NCBI RefSeq assembly: GCF_001676875.1
Contig: NZ_JYKA01000003.1
Coordinates: 62,001 to 126,000 of the forward strand
Length of the DNA stretch: 64,000 nucleotides
Direction: 5' to 3'
DNA from: Chromobacterium subtsugae
GTDB taxonomy: Bacteria > Pseudomonadota > Gammaproteobacteria > Burkholderiales > Chromobacteriaceae
The first letter of the stretch is position 1, and each line of letters begins with the position of its first letter. This document shows positions 48,011-56,615 of this stretch, in pieces. The position numbers and the translations under genes are program-made. The notes beneath the pieces are model-generated. The model ran no database searches. It was given only the letters and a program-made list of their open reading frames with translations, and was not told the origin of the DNA.

Positions 48011-51000
48011 TTAGCGCGGCTGGTTTTCCAGCGCGGCGTCGCCGGCGGTTTCCACGGCGGTTTCGCGTTTGGAGGCCAGGAACATATACATCGCCGGCAC
48101 CACGAACAGCGTGAACAGCGTGCCGATGGACAGGCCGGTGAAGATCACCAGGCCCATCGCGTAGCGGCCGGCGGCGCCGGCACCGGAGGCGATCACCAGC
48201 GGAATCACGCCGAACACCATCGCGGCGGTGGTCATCAGGATCGGGCGCAGCCGGATGGCGGCAGCCTGCTCGATGGCGTCCTGCTTGGACAAGCCGGTCT
48301 TGCGCAGCTCGTTGGCCACTTCCACGATCAGGATGCCGTGCTTGCTGATCAGGCCCATCAGCGTCACCAGCCCCACCTCGGTGTAGATGTTGAGCGAGGA
48401 GAAACCGAGGAAGATGAAGATCATCGCGCCGAACAGCGCCAGCGGCACCGACACCAGGATCACCACCGGGTCGCGGAAGCTTTCGAACAGCGCCGCCAGC
48501 GCCAGGAACACGATGATCACCGCGAACATCATCGTCACCAGGAAGCCGCCGGACTCCTGCATGAACTGGCGCGACTGGCCGGAGTAGTCGACGGTGTAAC
48601 CGCTGGGCGCGACCTGCTGCACGGTATCGCGCATGAACTGCAGCACTTCGCCCTGCGACACGCCGGCCACGCCGGAGATGGTCACCGAATTGAGCTGCTG
48701 GAAGCGGGTGATCGACTCCGGCACCACGTCGTATTTCAGCTTGGCCACGGTGCCCACCGGGATCACGCCGCTGTTCGGCGTCTTGATGTAGTAATCCAGC
48801 AGCTGGGATGGATTCAGCCGGTCGGTTTGCAGCACCTGCGGAATCACCTTGTAGGAGCGGCCGTCGATCGAGAAGTAGTTGACGTAGCCGCCGCCCAGCG
48901 CCGCAGACAGCGAGTTGCCGACGTCCTGTTGGGTCAGGCCCAGCGCGGTGATCTTGTCGCGGTCCACTACCACCGTCGCCTGCGGCTTGTCGATTTTCAG
49001 GTCGGCGTCGACGAAGTAGAACTTGCCGGAGGCGCGCGCCTTGTCCATCACCTGCTGCGCCACCTGGTTCAGGTTCTCGAACGGCTCGGTGGTGGTGATG
49101 ACGAACTGCACCGGCAGGCCGGACGCGCCGGGCAGGGCGGGGAACTGGAAGGCCGCCACGCGCGCGCCGGCGATCTTGTTCCAGCGCGCCTGCAGGTCCA
49201 GCTGGATTTCATGCGCGCTGCGCTTGCGCTGGTCCCATTCCTTGAACAGCACGCCGCCGATGCCGGCGTTGGTGGTGGGCACGCCGGTGATCTGGAACAT
49301 CTGCTTGTATTCCGGCATGCTCTTGCCCACCTGGAACACTTGGTCGGCGTAGGCCTGCATCTGGTCGGCGGTGGCGGTGGGCGCGCCCACCACCTGCGAC
49401 AGCACGATGCCCTGGTCCTCTTCCGGCGCCAGCTCCGACTTCGACATCTTGAACATCAGGCCCAAGAGCGCGATCAGGATCACGCCCATCACGATCAGCA
49501 CCGGCCAGGTCTGCAGCAGGCTGCGCAGGATGCGCTGGTAGCGGTGGCGCACGCGTTCGAAGGTGCGGTCGATGGCGTGGACGAAGGGGCTGTTGTCCAT
49601 GTCCGACTTGAAGAAGCGCGAACACATCATCGGCGACAGCGTCAGCGCCACCACGCCGGACACGGTGACCGAGGCGGCCAGCGTGAAGGCGAATTCGGTG
49701 AACAGCGCGCCGGTCAGGCCGCCCTGGAAGCCGATCGGCACGTACACCGCCACCAGCACCACCGTCATCGCCAGAATCGGGCCGCCCAGCTCGCGCGCGG
49801 CGATGATGGCGGCTTCGAGCGGCGTCTTGCCCTCGCGCATGTGGCGGTCGACGTTTTCCACCACGATGATGGCGTCGTCCACCACCAGGCCGATGGCCAG
49901 CACCAGCGCCAGCAGCGTCAGCAGGTTGATCGAGTAGCCCAGCATCAGCATGATGAAGAAGGTGCCGATCAGCGACAGCGGCATCGCGATCACCGGCACC
50001 ACCACCGCGCGGAAGCTGCCGAGGAACAGGAAGATCACCACGGTCACGATCACCAGCGCCTCCAGCAGCGTCTTCACCACCTCGTGGATGGAGGTGTTGA
50101 TGAAGTCGGTGGAGTCGTAGACGATCTGGCCGGTCAGGCCGGTGGGCAGCTGCTGCTGGATGGACGGGAACACCGTGCGCACGCGTTCGGCCACATCCAG
50201 GATGTTGGCCTCCGGCGCCACCTTGATGCCGATGAACACCGAGCGCACGCCGCTGAACGCGACGTTGAAGTCATAGTTTTCCGAACCCAGCGTCACGGTG
50301 GCCACGTCTTCCAGCCGCACGATGGCGTCGCCGTTGCGCTTGACCGCCAGCTGCTTGAATTCGTCGACCGAGTGCAGGTCGGTGGCGGCGGTCAGCGGGA
50401 TGGTCACCATCTGGCCCTTGCTGGCGCCCAGCGCGGTCAGCGTGTTGTTGTTGGCCAGGGCGGCGCTGACGTCGGCCGCGGTGACGCCGTGCGCCGCCAT
50501 CTTGGCCGAATCCAGCCAGGCGCGCAGCGCGAACTGGCGCGCGCCCAGGATTTCCGCCGTCTGAACCCCCGGCACCGAGTCCAGCTTGGGCTTGACCACC
50601 CGCACCAGGTAGTCGGTGACGTTGTTGGTCGGAAGCGTGTCGCTGTAGAAGCCCATGTACATCGCGTCGGTGGTCTGGCCGGTCTGCACCGTCAGCACCG
50701 GCTGCTGCGCTTGGGCCGGCAGCTGGTTCTTCACCGAGTTGACCTGGGTGTTGATCTCGGTCAGCGCGCGGTTTGCGTCATAGTTCAGCCGCAGCGTGGC
50801 GGTGATGGTGGACACGCCGCTGGTGCTGGTGGACGACAGGTAGTCTATGCCCTGCGCCTGGGCGATGGCGGATTCCAGCGGCTGGGTGATGAAGCCGGCC
50901 ACGGTCTTGGCGTCGGCGCCGTAATAGGCGGTGGAGATGGTCACCACCGCGTTTTGCGTGCGCGGATACTGGTTGACCGGCAGGCCGAACAACGAGCGCA

Positions 51001-51076
51001 GGCCCAGCACCACGATGAGCAGGCTCACCGTGGTGGCCAGCACCGGCCGTCGGATGAAGATATCGGTAAAGTTCAT
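48011..51076 (-). CDS. RND efflux pump inner-membrane transporter (HAE1 family)
   Basis: 1021-residue proton-driven multidrug transporter with 12 helices and two large periplasmic loops. N-terminus MNFTDIFIRRPVLATTVSLL; the proton-relay aspartates are in IGLVVDDAIIVVENVDRH of helix 4; helix 10-11 carries LISKHGILIVEVANELRKTG. The two-fold internal repeat is complete. It is the last gene of an operon of outer-membrane channel, adaptor and pump. The sequence resembles the MexK/MuxB-like branch, but I do not assign a symbol. Confidence 0.95.
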   Translation of the reverse strand: MNFTDIFIRRPVLATTVSLLIVVLGLRSLFGLPVNQYPRTQNAVVTISTAYYGADAKTVAGFITQPLESAIAQAQGIDYLSSTSTSGVSTITATLRLNYDANRALTEINTQVNSVKNQLPAQAQQPVLTVQTGQTTDAMYMGFYSDTLPTNNVTDYLVRVVKPKLDSVPGVQTAEILGARQFALRAWLDSAKMAAHGVTAADVSAALANNNTLTALGASKGQMVTIPLTAATDLHSVDEFKQLAVKRNGDAIVRLEDVATVTLGSENYDFNVAFSGVRSVFIGIKVAPEANILDVAERVRTVFPSIQQQLPTGLTGQIVYDSTDFINTSIHEVVKTLLEALVIVTVVIFLFLGSFRAVVVPVIAMPLSLIGTFFIMLMLGYSINLLTLLALVLAIGLVVDDAIIVVENVDRHMREGKTPLEAAIIAARELGGPILAMTVVLVAVYVPIGFQGGLTGALFTEFAFTLAASVTVSGVVALTLSPMMCSRFFKSDMDNSPFVHAIDRTFERVRHRYQRILRSLLQTWPVLIVMGVILIALLGLMFKMSKSELAPEEDQGIVLSQVVGAPTATADQMQAYADQVFQVGKSMPEYKQMFQITGVPTTNAGIGGVLFKEWDQRKRSAHEIQLDLQARWNKIAGARVAAFQFPALPGASGLPVQFVITTTEPFENLNQVAQQVMDKARASGKFYFVDADLKIDKPQATVVVDRDKITALGLTQQDVGNSLSAALGGGYVNYFSIDGRSYKVIPQVLQTDRLNPSQLLDYYIKTPNSGVIPVGTVAKLKYDVVPESITRFQQLNSVTISGVAGVSQGEVLQFMRDTVQQVAPSGYTVDYSGQSRQFMQESGGFLVTMMFAVIIVFLALAALFESFRDPVVILVSVPLALFGAMIFIFLGFSSLNIYTEVGLVTLMGLISKHGILIVEVANELRKTGLSKQDAIEQAAAIRLRPILMTTAAMVFGVIPLVIASGAGAAGRYAMGLVIFTGLSIGTLFTLFVVPAMYMFLASKRETAVETAGDAALENQPR

Positions 51077-51085
51077 GGCGCGGCC

Positions 51086-52192
51086 TCAGTGTTCTTGCGG
51101 CGTCGGGTTCGGGCTATCGGCCGGCTGCACCGAATTGTTGACGGCGATCGGCGTGCCGGTCTTCAGTTTCAGCTGGCCGCTGGTCACCACTTCCTGGCCT
51201 TCCTTCAGGCCGGAGAGGATGGCCACCTGGTCGCCGCGGGTGTCGCCGGTGGTGACGAAGGCCTGCTGCGCCTCGGGGCCGTTCTTGCCGGCCTTGACGA
51301 TGAACACCGTCGAACCGTACGGGTTGTAGGTGATCGCGGTCTGCGGCAGCGTCAGGTGCTTCTGCTTGCTGCCCACGTCTATGGTGGTGTTGGCGAACAT
51401 GCCCGGCAGCAGCTTGCGCTTGGGGTTGGCGATGGTGGCCTCCACCTGCACGTTGCGGGTGGCCGGGTCGATCTTGGGGCTGATGGCGTTGATCTTGCCG
51501 TGGAACAGCTCGTTGCCGAAGGCATCGCTCTTCAGCGACACGCTCTGGCCGATCCGCACTTGGCCGATCTGGCGCTGCGGCAGGTTGAAGTCGACATAGA
51601 CCGGGTCTATGGTCTGCAGGGTGACGATCTTGTCGCCGGGGTTGAGGAACTGGCCCGGGTTGACGGTGGTGATGCCCAGCCGGCCGGCGAACGGCGCGCG
51701 GATGGTCTTTTTCGCCACCAGCGCCGCCTGTTGCGCCACCAGGGCCTTCTTGCTCTTCAAATCGGCCTCGTCGGCGTCCACCTGGGCCTGGCTGACGCCC
51801 TGCACCGCCAACTGGGCGCGGTCGCGCTTCAGCGTGGTGGCGGACAGCTCGGCCGCCGCCTGCAGCGAGCGCAGCTGCGCGACGTCAGCGTCGGCGTTCA
51901 GCTGCACCAGCACCTCGCCGGCCCTGACGTCCTGGCCGGACTTGAAGGCGATCTCGCGCACCTGGCCGGCCACTTCGCTGCTGATGTCCACGCCGTGGAC
52001 GGCGGTGAGGGTGCCCACCGAGCCCAGTTGCGGCTGCCATTCCTGAGTTTTGGCGATGGTGGTGGACACCGTCTGCGGCCCGGGCTTGGGCGAGCTGGCG
52101 ATCAGTTTCTGGATGTGGAGGAAAAAGCCCACGCCCAGCGCCGCTACCAGCAGCACTACGCAGCCCAGCATGATCAACATTCGCTTGGTCAT
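51086..52192 (-). CDS. RND efflux periplasmic adaptor subunit
   Basis: 368-residue membrane fusion protein. The N-terminal anchor (MLIMLGCVVLLVAALGVGFF) is followed by barrel and lipoyl domains (GVDISSEVAGQVREIAFKSG; IRAPFAGRLGITTVNPGQFL), a short coiled-coil hairpin between them, and a C-terminal membrane-proximal domain. It bridges the pump and the outer-membrane channel. It lies nine bases before the pump gene and 90 bases after the channel gene. Confidence 0.95.
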   Translation of the reverse strand: MTKRMLIMLGCVVLLVAALGVGFFLHIQKLIASSPKPGPQTVSTTIAKTQEWQPQLGSVGTLTAVHGVDISSEVAGQVREIAFKSGQDVRAGEVLVQLNADADVAQLRSLQAAAELSATTLKRDRAQLAVQGVSQAQVDADEADLKSKKALVAQQAALVAKKTIRAPFAGRLGITTVNPGQFLNPGDKIVTLQTIDPVYVDFNLPQRQIGQVRIGQSVSLKSDAFGNELFHGKINAISPKIDPATRNVQVEATIANPKRKLLPGMFANTTIDVGSKQKHLTLPQTAITYNPYGSTVFIVKAGKNGPEAQQAFVTTGDTRGDQVAILSGLKEGQEVVTSGQLKLKTGTPIAVNNSVQPADSPNPTPQEH

Positions 52193-52282
52193 GATTCGTT
52201 TTCTCTATATGGCAATTCGGATTGTGTTGGCGCAGGCCGCCGCGGTTGCGCCGGCCTGCGCGATGCGTGCTTTGTCCGCCGC

Positions 52283-53833
52283 TCAGCCCCCGGCCCCCTG
52301 GCCGTCGGCGGCGGGGTGGCGCCACCAGCCGCCGCCCAGCGCCAGGAACAGCGCCGCGGTGTCGTTGTAGCGGGCGGCCTGGGCCTGGATCAGGCCGATC
52401 CGCGCCTGCTGATAGCTGCGCTGCGCGTCCAGCAGCGACAGGTAGCTGATGCCGCCCAGCTGGTACTGGCGGGTGTGCACCTGCAGCGATTCGCGCGCCT
52501 GGGTTTCGGCGTCGGCCTGGGCTTTCAGCGCCAGCGCGTCGGCATCCACCGCGCGCAGGCTGTCGGCCACGTTCTGGAAGGCCTTCAGCACGGTGGAGCG
52601 GTACTGGGCCTCCGCCTGGCGGTAGGCGGCTTCTGCGCCGCGGCGCTTGGCGCTGAGTGCGCCGCCGTTGAACAGCGGCTGGGTCAGGCCGGCGGAGAGG
52701 CCCCACAGCGTGTTGCCCAAGTCCATGCCTGGCAGAACGGTGTGCTGGGTGCCGTAATTGCCGCTGAGGGTGATTTGCGGATACTGGTTGGCGGTGGCCA
52801 CGCCGACATTGGCGCTGGCCTGGTGCAGCAGCGCCTCGCTGGCGCGGATGTCCGGCCTTTGCTTCGCCAGGTCGGACGGCAGCGATACCGGCAGCTCGGC
52901 CGGCAGCCGCAAGGAGTCGAGGTGGAATTCCGGCAGGCCGCCTTCGCCGGGGAAGCGGCCGACGAACACCGCCAGCTGGTGGCGGGTTTGCGCCAGCGCC
53001 TTGTCCAACGGCGGCAGCAGGGCGCGGGTCTGCGCCACCAGCGTGCCCTGGGTCAGCGCGGCCGCGCGCGGCTGCGCGCCCAGCGCGACCTGCTTGTCGA
53101 CGATGCGCAGCTGCTCTTCCTGCGCCTTCAGCAGCTCGCGCGTGGCTTCCAGCTGGCCGCGCAGCGAGGCTTCCTGCACCGCGGTGGTCACCACGTTGGC
53201 GATCAGGGTCTGGTAGGCGGCTTCGGTCTGGAAGCGCTGGTAGTCCGTGGCCGCCATCAGGCTTTCCAGCTGGCGGCGCTCGCCGCCGAACAGGTCTAGC
53301 GTGTAGGACACGTTGACGGTGGCGTTGTAGACGTTGAACTCGCTGGGGCTGGTGCCGGTCAGGATGGCGCGCTGGCGGCCGCCGCCCAGCTGGGCGTTGA
53401 CTGCCGGGTAATAGGCGGTGCCGGCGGCGGCGTTGTAGTTTTCGCGCGCCAGCGCCAGCGAGGCCTGGGCCGCGTCCAGCGTCGGGTTGTGCTCCAGCGC
53501 GGCGCGGATCAGTTGATCGAGCGAGTCGGAGCGGAACAGCGTCCACCATTGCTCCGGCAGATCCTGGCCATTGGCCAGCCGCTGGCTGGCGCCGGCGGGG
53601 CCGACATGCTCGCCGCGAGCGGAGACGGTGCTGGCTGGCAGCGGGGCTTCGGTATAAGGGCCGTTGGCTGCCGATGGCAGGACGGGCGGCTTGAAGTCGG
53701 GACCGACCGCGCAGCCGGCCAGCGCGATGGCGACGGCCAGCGCCGCGGCGCCATGTTTCAGATGATGTGGCGGCAGCCGGCGCGCAATGCCGCCAGGCTG
53801 TCCGCCGCCGCTTGGACTCGATTTGGAATACAC
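52283..53833 (-). CDS. Outer-membrane efflux lipoprotein (NodT/OprM family)
   Basis: About 516 residues. The signal sequence ends in lipobox ALAGC, giving a lipid-anchored TolC-like channel subunit. Two repeated OEP domains are seen, the first around LDQLIRAALEHNPTLDAAQA and the second near QRPDIRASEALLHQASANVG. PQITLSGNYG and QLGGISYLSLLDAQRSYQQA are family signatures. I choose a GTG start because AGGAG lies six bases upstream; the frame is open 13 codons earlier. First gene of the RND operon. Confidence 0.92.
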   Translation of the reverse strand: MYSKSSPSGGGQPGGIARRLPPHHLKHGAAALAVAIALAGCAVGPDFKPPVLPSAANGPYTEAPLPASTVSARGEHVGPAGASQRLANGQDLPEQWWTLFRSDSLDQLIRAALEHNPTLDAAQASLALARENYNAAAGTAYYPAVNAQLGGGRQRAILTGTSPSEFNVYNATVNVSYTLDLFGGERRQLESLMAATDYQRFQTEAAYQTLIANVVTTAVQEASLRGQLEATRELLKAQEEQLRIVDKQVALGAQPRAAALTQGTLVAQTRALLPPLDKALAQTRHQLAVFVGRFPGEGGLPEFHLDSLRLPAELPVSLPSDLAKQRPDIRASEALLHQASANVGVATANQYPQITLSGNYGTQHTVLPGMDLGNTLWGLSAGLTQPLFNGGALSAKRRGAEAAYRQAEAQYRSTVLKAFQNVADSLRAVDADALALKAQADAETQARESLQVHTRQYQLGGISYLSLLDAQRSYQQARIGLIQAQAARYNDTAALFLALGGGWWRHPAADGQGAGG

Positions 53834-53862
53834 AGCGTGCTCCTGGATTTGCGGAACGCCGC

Positions 53863-53882
53863 CCGCCGGCAAAGGCCGGCGG
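53863..53882. other. Hairpin in the leader of the RND operon
   Basis: Perfect eight-base-pair stem CCGCCGGC / GCCGGCGG with a four-base loop, about 30 bases upstream of the channel-gene start. No T-run on the minus strand. It may affect translation or mRNA stability of the operon. Confidence 0.3.
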
Positions 53883-53994
53883 CTTTCCTGATCTCTTCCC
53901 CTGCGCCGGTGCGCATGGCCGTGGCATGGGGCTGAAGCCTGTATGCTCTATGGATTTCGTCCATATGTCTACTGAGTTGATGAATGGCCGGCCG

Positions 53995-54798
53995 CTATGT
54001 TGCTTTGATGGCGGAGGCGGCCGCGCGGGCGGTTTGCAGCCAGTGCCGCGCCGCCTGGAGCGGATCCATGCCCTGGCGCGAAATCTGGTGGTCTAGGCAA
54101 ACCACCGACGGGTTGCCCAGCGTCAGCGCGCGCAGCGCCTCGACTGCGGCCGGCGGCAGGCGCGCCAGCGCGGACTTGCGGATCAGCAGCGTCGCCTCGT
54201 CCTTGCCGCGCAGCAGCTTTTCGGGGTCGGCCAATTCCCGGATGCTGTGCCGCCAGTGCAGGAACTGCGGCTGCCAAAGCGGCACCACCGCCCAGTCCTG
54301 GTTCGCCACCGCCCGCTCGAAGGCGGTGGCGCAGTCGTCCAGGCTGCCGTGGCGGAAGTGATAGCCGGCTTCGTCCAGCCGGTAGCGCTCGATGATTTCC
54401 AGCGAAAAGCGGCTGATGCCGGCGCCGGGGTTGATGCCCTGTATCGTTTTTTGCATGCGGGCGGCCACTTCCGGCTTTTTCAGGTCGGCCAGGCTGGGAA
54501 CCTGCTCCTGAGGCACGTAGTCGGGCACGCCCCACAACGCGTACGGGGTGTAGAGCACAGCCAGCTTTTCCACTTCGTCTTCCAGCGGCGCGAGATAGGC
54601 GCCATGGCTGCCTGGCAGCCAGGCGCTGCACAGCAGATCGCCTTCGCCGTTGCGCAGCAGCTCGAACGCGCGTTCGTGCGGGACGCGCCATTCGCTGACG
54701 GCCACGCCATGCTCTTCCAGCAGGGCGGCCACCACCGCGGCGCTGGCGTGGTGGAAGGACAGGTCTATCGTGATCAGGGTGAGGTGGGGGCGGTTCAT
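53995..54798 (-). CDS. Glycine-betaine-type (OpuAC-like) substrate-binding protein
   Basis: 267-residue protein of the quaternary-amine ABC transporter binding-protein family. Recognisable parts: LLRNGEGDLLCSAWLPGSHG (ligand-site Trp), YALWGVPDYVPQEQVPSLAD, and VPLWQPQFLHWRHSIRELAD with further aromatic residues. There is no signal peptide: MNRPHLTLITIDLSFHHASA leads directly into the fold. So it may be cytoplasmic, or not a transport protein. No permease or ATPase gene adjoins. Its ATG overlaps the stop of the hydrolase remnant upstream (ATGA). Confidence 0.83.
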   Translation of the reverse strand: MNRPHLTLITIDLSFHHASAAVVAALLEEHGVAVSEWRVPHERAFELLRNGEGDLLCSAWLPGSHGAYLAPLEDEVEKLAVLYTPYALWGVPDYVPQEQVPSLADLKKPEVAARMQKTIQGINPGAGISRFSLEIIERYRLDEAGYHFRHGSLDDCATAFERAVANQDWAVVPLWQPQFLHWRHSIRELADPEKLLRGKDEATLLIRKSALARLPPAAVEALRALTLGNPSVVCLDHQISRQGMDPLQAARHWLQTARAAASAIKAT

Positions 54799-55150
54799 GT
54801 CGTCTCCGTGGCGTTGGGGGGAGGGGCGGCCGCCAGCGCCCGGCGCAGGGCTTCGCCGCCCAGATCGGTCAGGCGGCGCGCCTGCGCGACGACGCCGCTC
54901 AGGTGCAGGCCGGCGTGGGTCAGGCCGGACAACAGGATGCAGCTGGTATCGACGCCGGCCGCGCGCAGCGCCGCGGCGTAATCCAGGCCGTCGTCGCGCA
55001 GCGGATCCAGCCCGGCGGCGCTTGCCAGCGGCGCAGGCCCTCCGCCGCCGCTCGAGCTTGCGCCAGCGTTTCGGTGGCGATGTCCAGCGTGCCGGCGGCG
55101 CGGACGCGCGCCAGGAGGGCGGTCATTTGCGGGGCGGCGGCCGGGCTCAT
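54795..55150 (-). pseudogene. Deletion remnant of an alpha/beta hydrolase (esterase/lipase, HSL-like)
   Basis: Two out-of-frame pieces. The first, beginning MSPAAAPQMTALLARVRAAG and reaching EGLRRW, looks like the N-terminal helical cap of alpha/beta-hydrolase-3 esterases. The second, LASAAGLDPLRDDGLDYAAA through LRAAGVD and THAGLHLSG to the end, matches their C-terminal section (LDPLRDEG and the catalytic-His region). The middle two-thirds, with HGGG and GDSAG motifs, is absent, and the join near 55020 shifts frame. Start and stop still overlap the flanking genes by ATGA on both sides, showing it was once a coupled operon member. No product expected. Confidence 0.7.
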
Positions 55151-55443
55151 AGCGCGGGGTTCGGCTGGAAGTGGATCAGGTCCGGCTCGCCGTCGAAGAA
55201 GTGCCAGAAGCTTTGGGCGAAGGGCTGGAAGTCGGCATGGTCCATGAAGGCGCGGTGCGCGTCCAGGCTGTCCCACTGCACTGCCAGCAGGTAGTCGCGC
55301 TCGGTTTCCAACTGGCGGCCCAGCTTGTGCGCCTGGTAGCCGGGCTGGCGGCGCAGGTAGCGGGCGGATGCCTCGGCCCAGGCGGTTTCGAAGGCTTGCG
55401 ATAGGCCCGGCTTGACGCGCAGACGGACGATTTCAACGATCAT
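55147..55443 (-). CDS. Antibiotic biosynthesis monooxygenase (ABM) domain protein
   Basis: 98-residue dimeric alpha/beta-barrel protein. It has the ABM pattern: IVEIVRLRVKPGLSQAFETA, then PGYQAHKLGRQLETERDYLL, and VQWDSLDAHRAFMDHADFQP. Members include cofactor-free monooxygenases and stress-related proteins, so the activity is uncertain. Located between the oxidoreductase gene and the hydrolase remnant in one minus-strand operon. Confidence 0.85.
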   Translation of the reverse strand: MIVEIVRLRVKPGLSQAFETAWAEASARYLRRQPGYQAHKLGRQLETERDYLLAVQWDSLDAHRAFMDHADFQPFAQSFWHFFDGEPDLIHFQPNPAL

Positions 55444-55471
55444 TTCGCATTTTCCTTTTCGGCGATGGGGT

Positions 55472-56485
55472 TCAGAAGCCGGACAGCACGATCTTGCCCT
55501 TGGCGGTATGGCTTTCCAGCAGCGCGTGGGCGCGCTTCAGGTTGTCGGCGTTGATGGCGCCGAAGCGCTCGGCGACGGTGCTCTTGACGATGCCGGCGTC
55601 CACCAGCCGCGCCAGCTCGGTCAGCAGCTTGTGCTGCTCGATCTGGTCGTCGGTGGTGAACATCGAGCGGGTGTACATGAACTCCCAGTGCAGCGACAGG
55701 CTCTTGCGTTTGAGCTGGGAGATGTCCAGCGCAGCCGGGTCGTCGATCAGCGCGAGCTTGCCCTGCGGCGCCAGCGCTTCGACGATTTCGCCGAAGTGCT
55801 GGTCGGTCTGGTTCAGGCTGGCCACGTAATCGACCTGATCGATGCCGATGCGTTTGAGCTCCCGGCTCAGCGGCTGGCGGTGGTCTATCACATGATGCGC
55901 GCCCAGCTCCGCCACCCAGGCCTGGGTTTCCGGGCGCGAGGCGGTGCCGATCACGGTGAGGCCGGTGAGCCGGCGCGCCAACTGGACCAGGATGGAGCCG
56001 ACGCCGCCGGCGGCGCCGACCACCAGCAGCTTCTTGCCGGACGGCTGTTGGTTGGCCAGCACTTGCAGACGGTCGAACAGCAGCTCCCAGGCGGTGATGG
56101 CGGTCAGGGGCAACGCGGCGGCGGTTTCGAAATCCAGGCTGTCCGGCATGCGGCCGACGATGCGTTCGTCCACCGCGTGCAGTTCGCTGTTGGCGCCGGG
56201 CCGCTGCAGCGCGCCGGCGTACCAGACGCGGTCGCCCGGCCGGAACAGGCTGACCTGGCTGCCGACGGCCTTCACCACGCCGGCGGCGTCCCAGCCCAGC
56301 ACGCGGGCCTCGCCGGCTTCCGGCGCCATATTGGCGCGGACTTTGACATCCACCGGGTTGACCGAAATGGCCTTCACTTCGACCAGCAGGTCGTGCTCGC
56401 CGACGACGGGCTCGGGCAATTGCACGTCTTGCAGCGCTTCCGGATGGGAAATGGGCAGATTCTGATAGTAGGCGACGGCTTTCAT
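55472..56485 (-). CDS. Zinc-binding-family alcohol dehydrogenase / quinone oxidoreductase-like protein
   Basis: 337-residue NADPH-dependent reductase of the MDR superfamily. It begins MKAVAYYQNLPISHPEALQD; the catalytic domain has SVNPVDVKVRANM and LGWDAAGVVKAVG; the nucleotide-binding fold has VVGAAGGVGSILVQLARRLT. The structural and catalytic zinc cysteines of true alcohol dehydrogenases are not seen, so it is more likely a quinone-type reductase. AAAGGAA precedes the ATG. Divergent from a LysR gene that probably controls it. Confidence 0.9.
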   Translation of the reverse strand: MKAVAYYQNLPISHPEALQDVQLPEPVVGEHDLLVEVKAISVNPVDVKVRANMAPEAGEARVLGWDAAGVVKAVGSQVSLFRPGDRVWYAGALQRPGANSELHAVDERIVGRMPDSLDFETAAALPLTAITAWELLFDRLQVLANQQPSGKKLLVVGAAGGVGSILVQLARRLTGLTVIGTASRPETQAWVAELGAHHVIDHRQPLSRELKRIGIDQVDYVASLNQTDQHFGEIVEALAPQGKLALIDDPAALDISQLKRKSLSLHWEFMYTRSMFTTDDQIEQHKLLTELARLVDAGIVKSTVAERFGAINADNLKRAHALLESHTAKGKIVLSGF

Positions 56486-56615
56486 CGCGTTTCCTTTGCT
56501 TGGCTGAGGGGCCGCCGGGATGGCGGCTCCAAGTGATGGTTTGCATGGTATTCCTGTTTTATTTCCATTAAATCCAGCTAGAATTCGAATCAGTTTCAAA
56601 AAAATATTGATAAAA
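56486..56615. promoter_or_regulatory. Divergent promoter region between oxidoreductase and LysR genes
   Basis: AT-rich 130-base gap with a palindromic ATTCGAAT at 56583-56590 near the LysR gene. Likely holds both promoters and the LysR binding site; exact elements cannot be fixed. Confidence 0.4.

Noticed and set aside
48338-53299. A 1653-codon plus-strand open frame
   Set aside because: Shadow of the RND efflux operon on the other strand; low-complexity composition and no domain.
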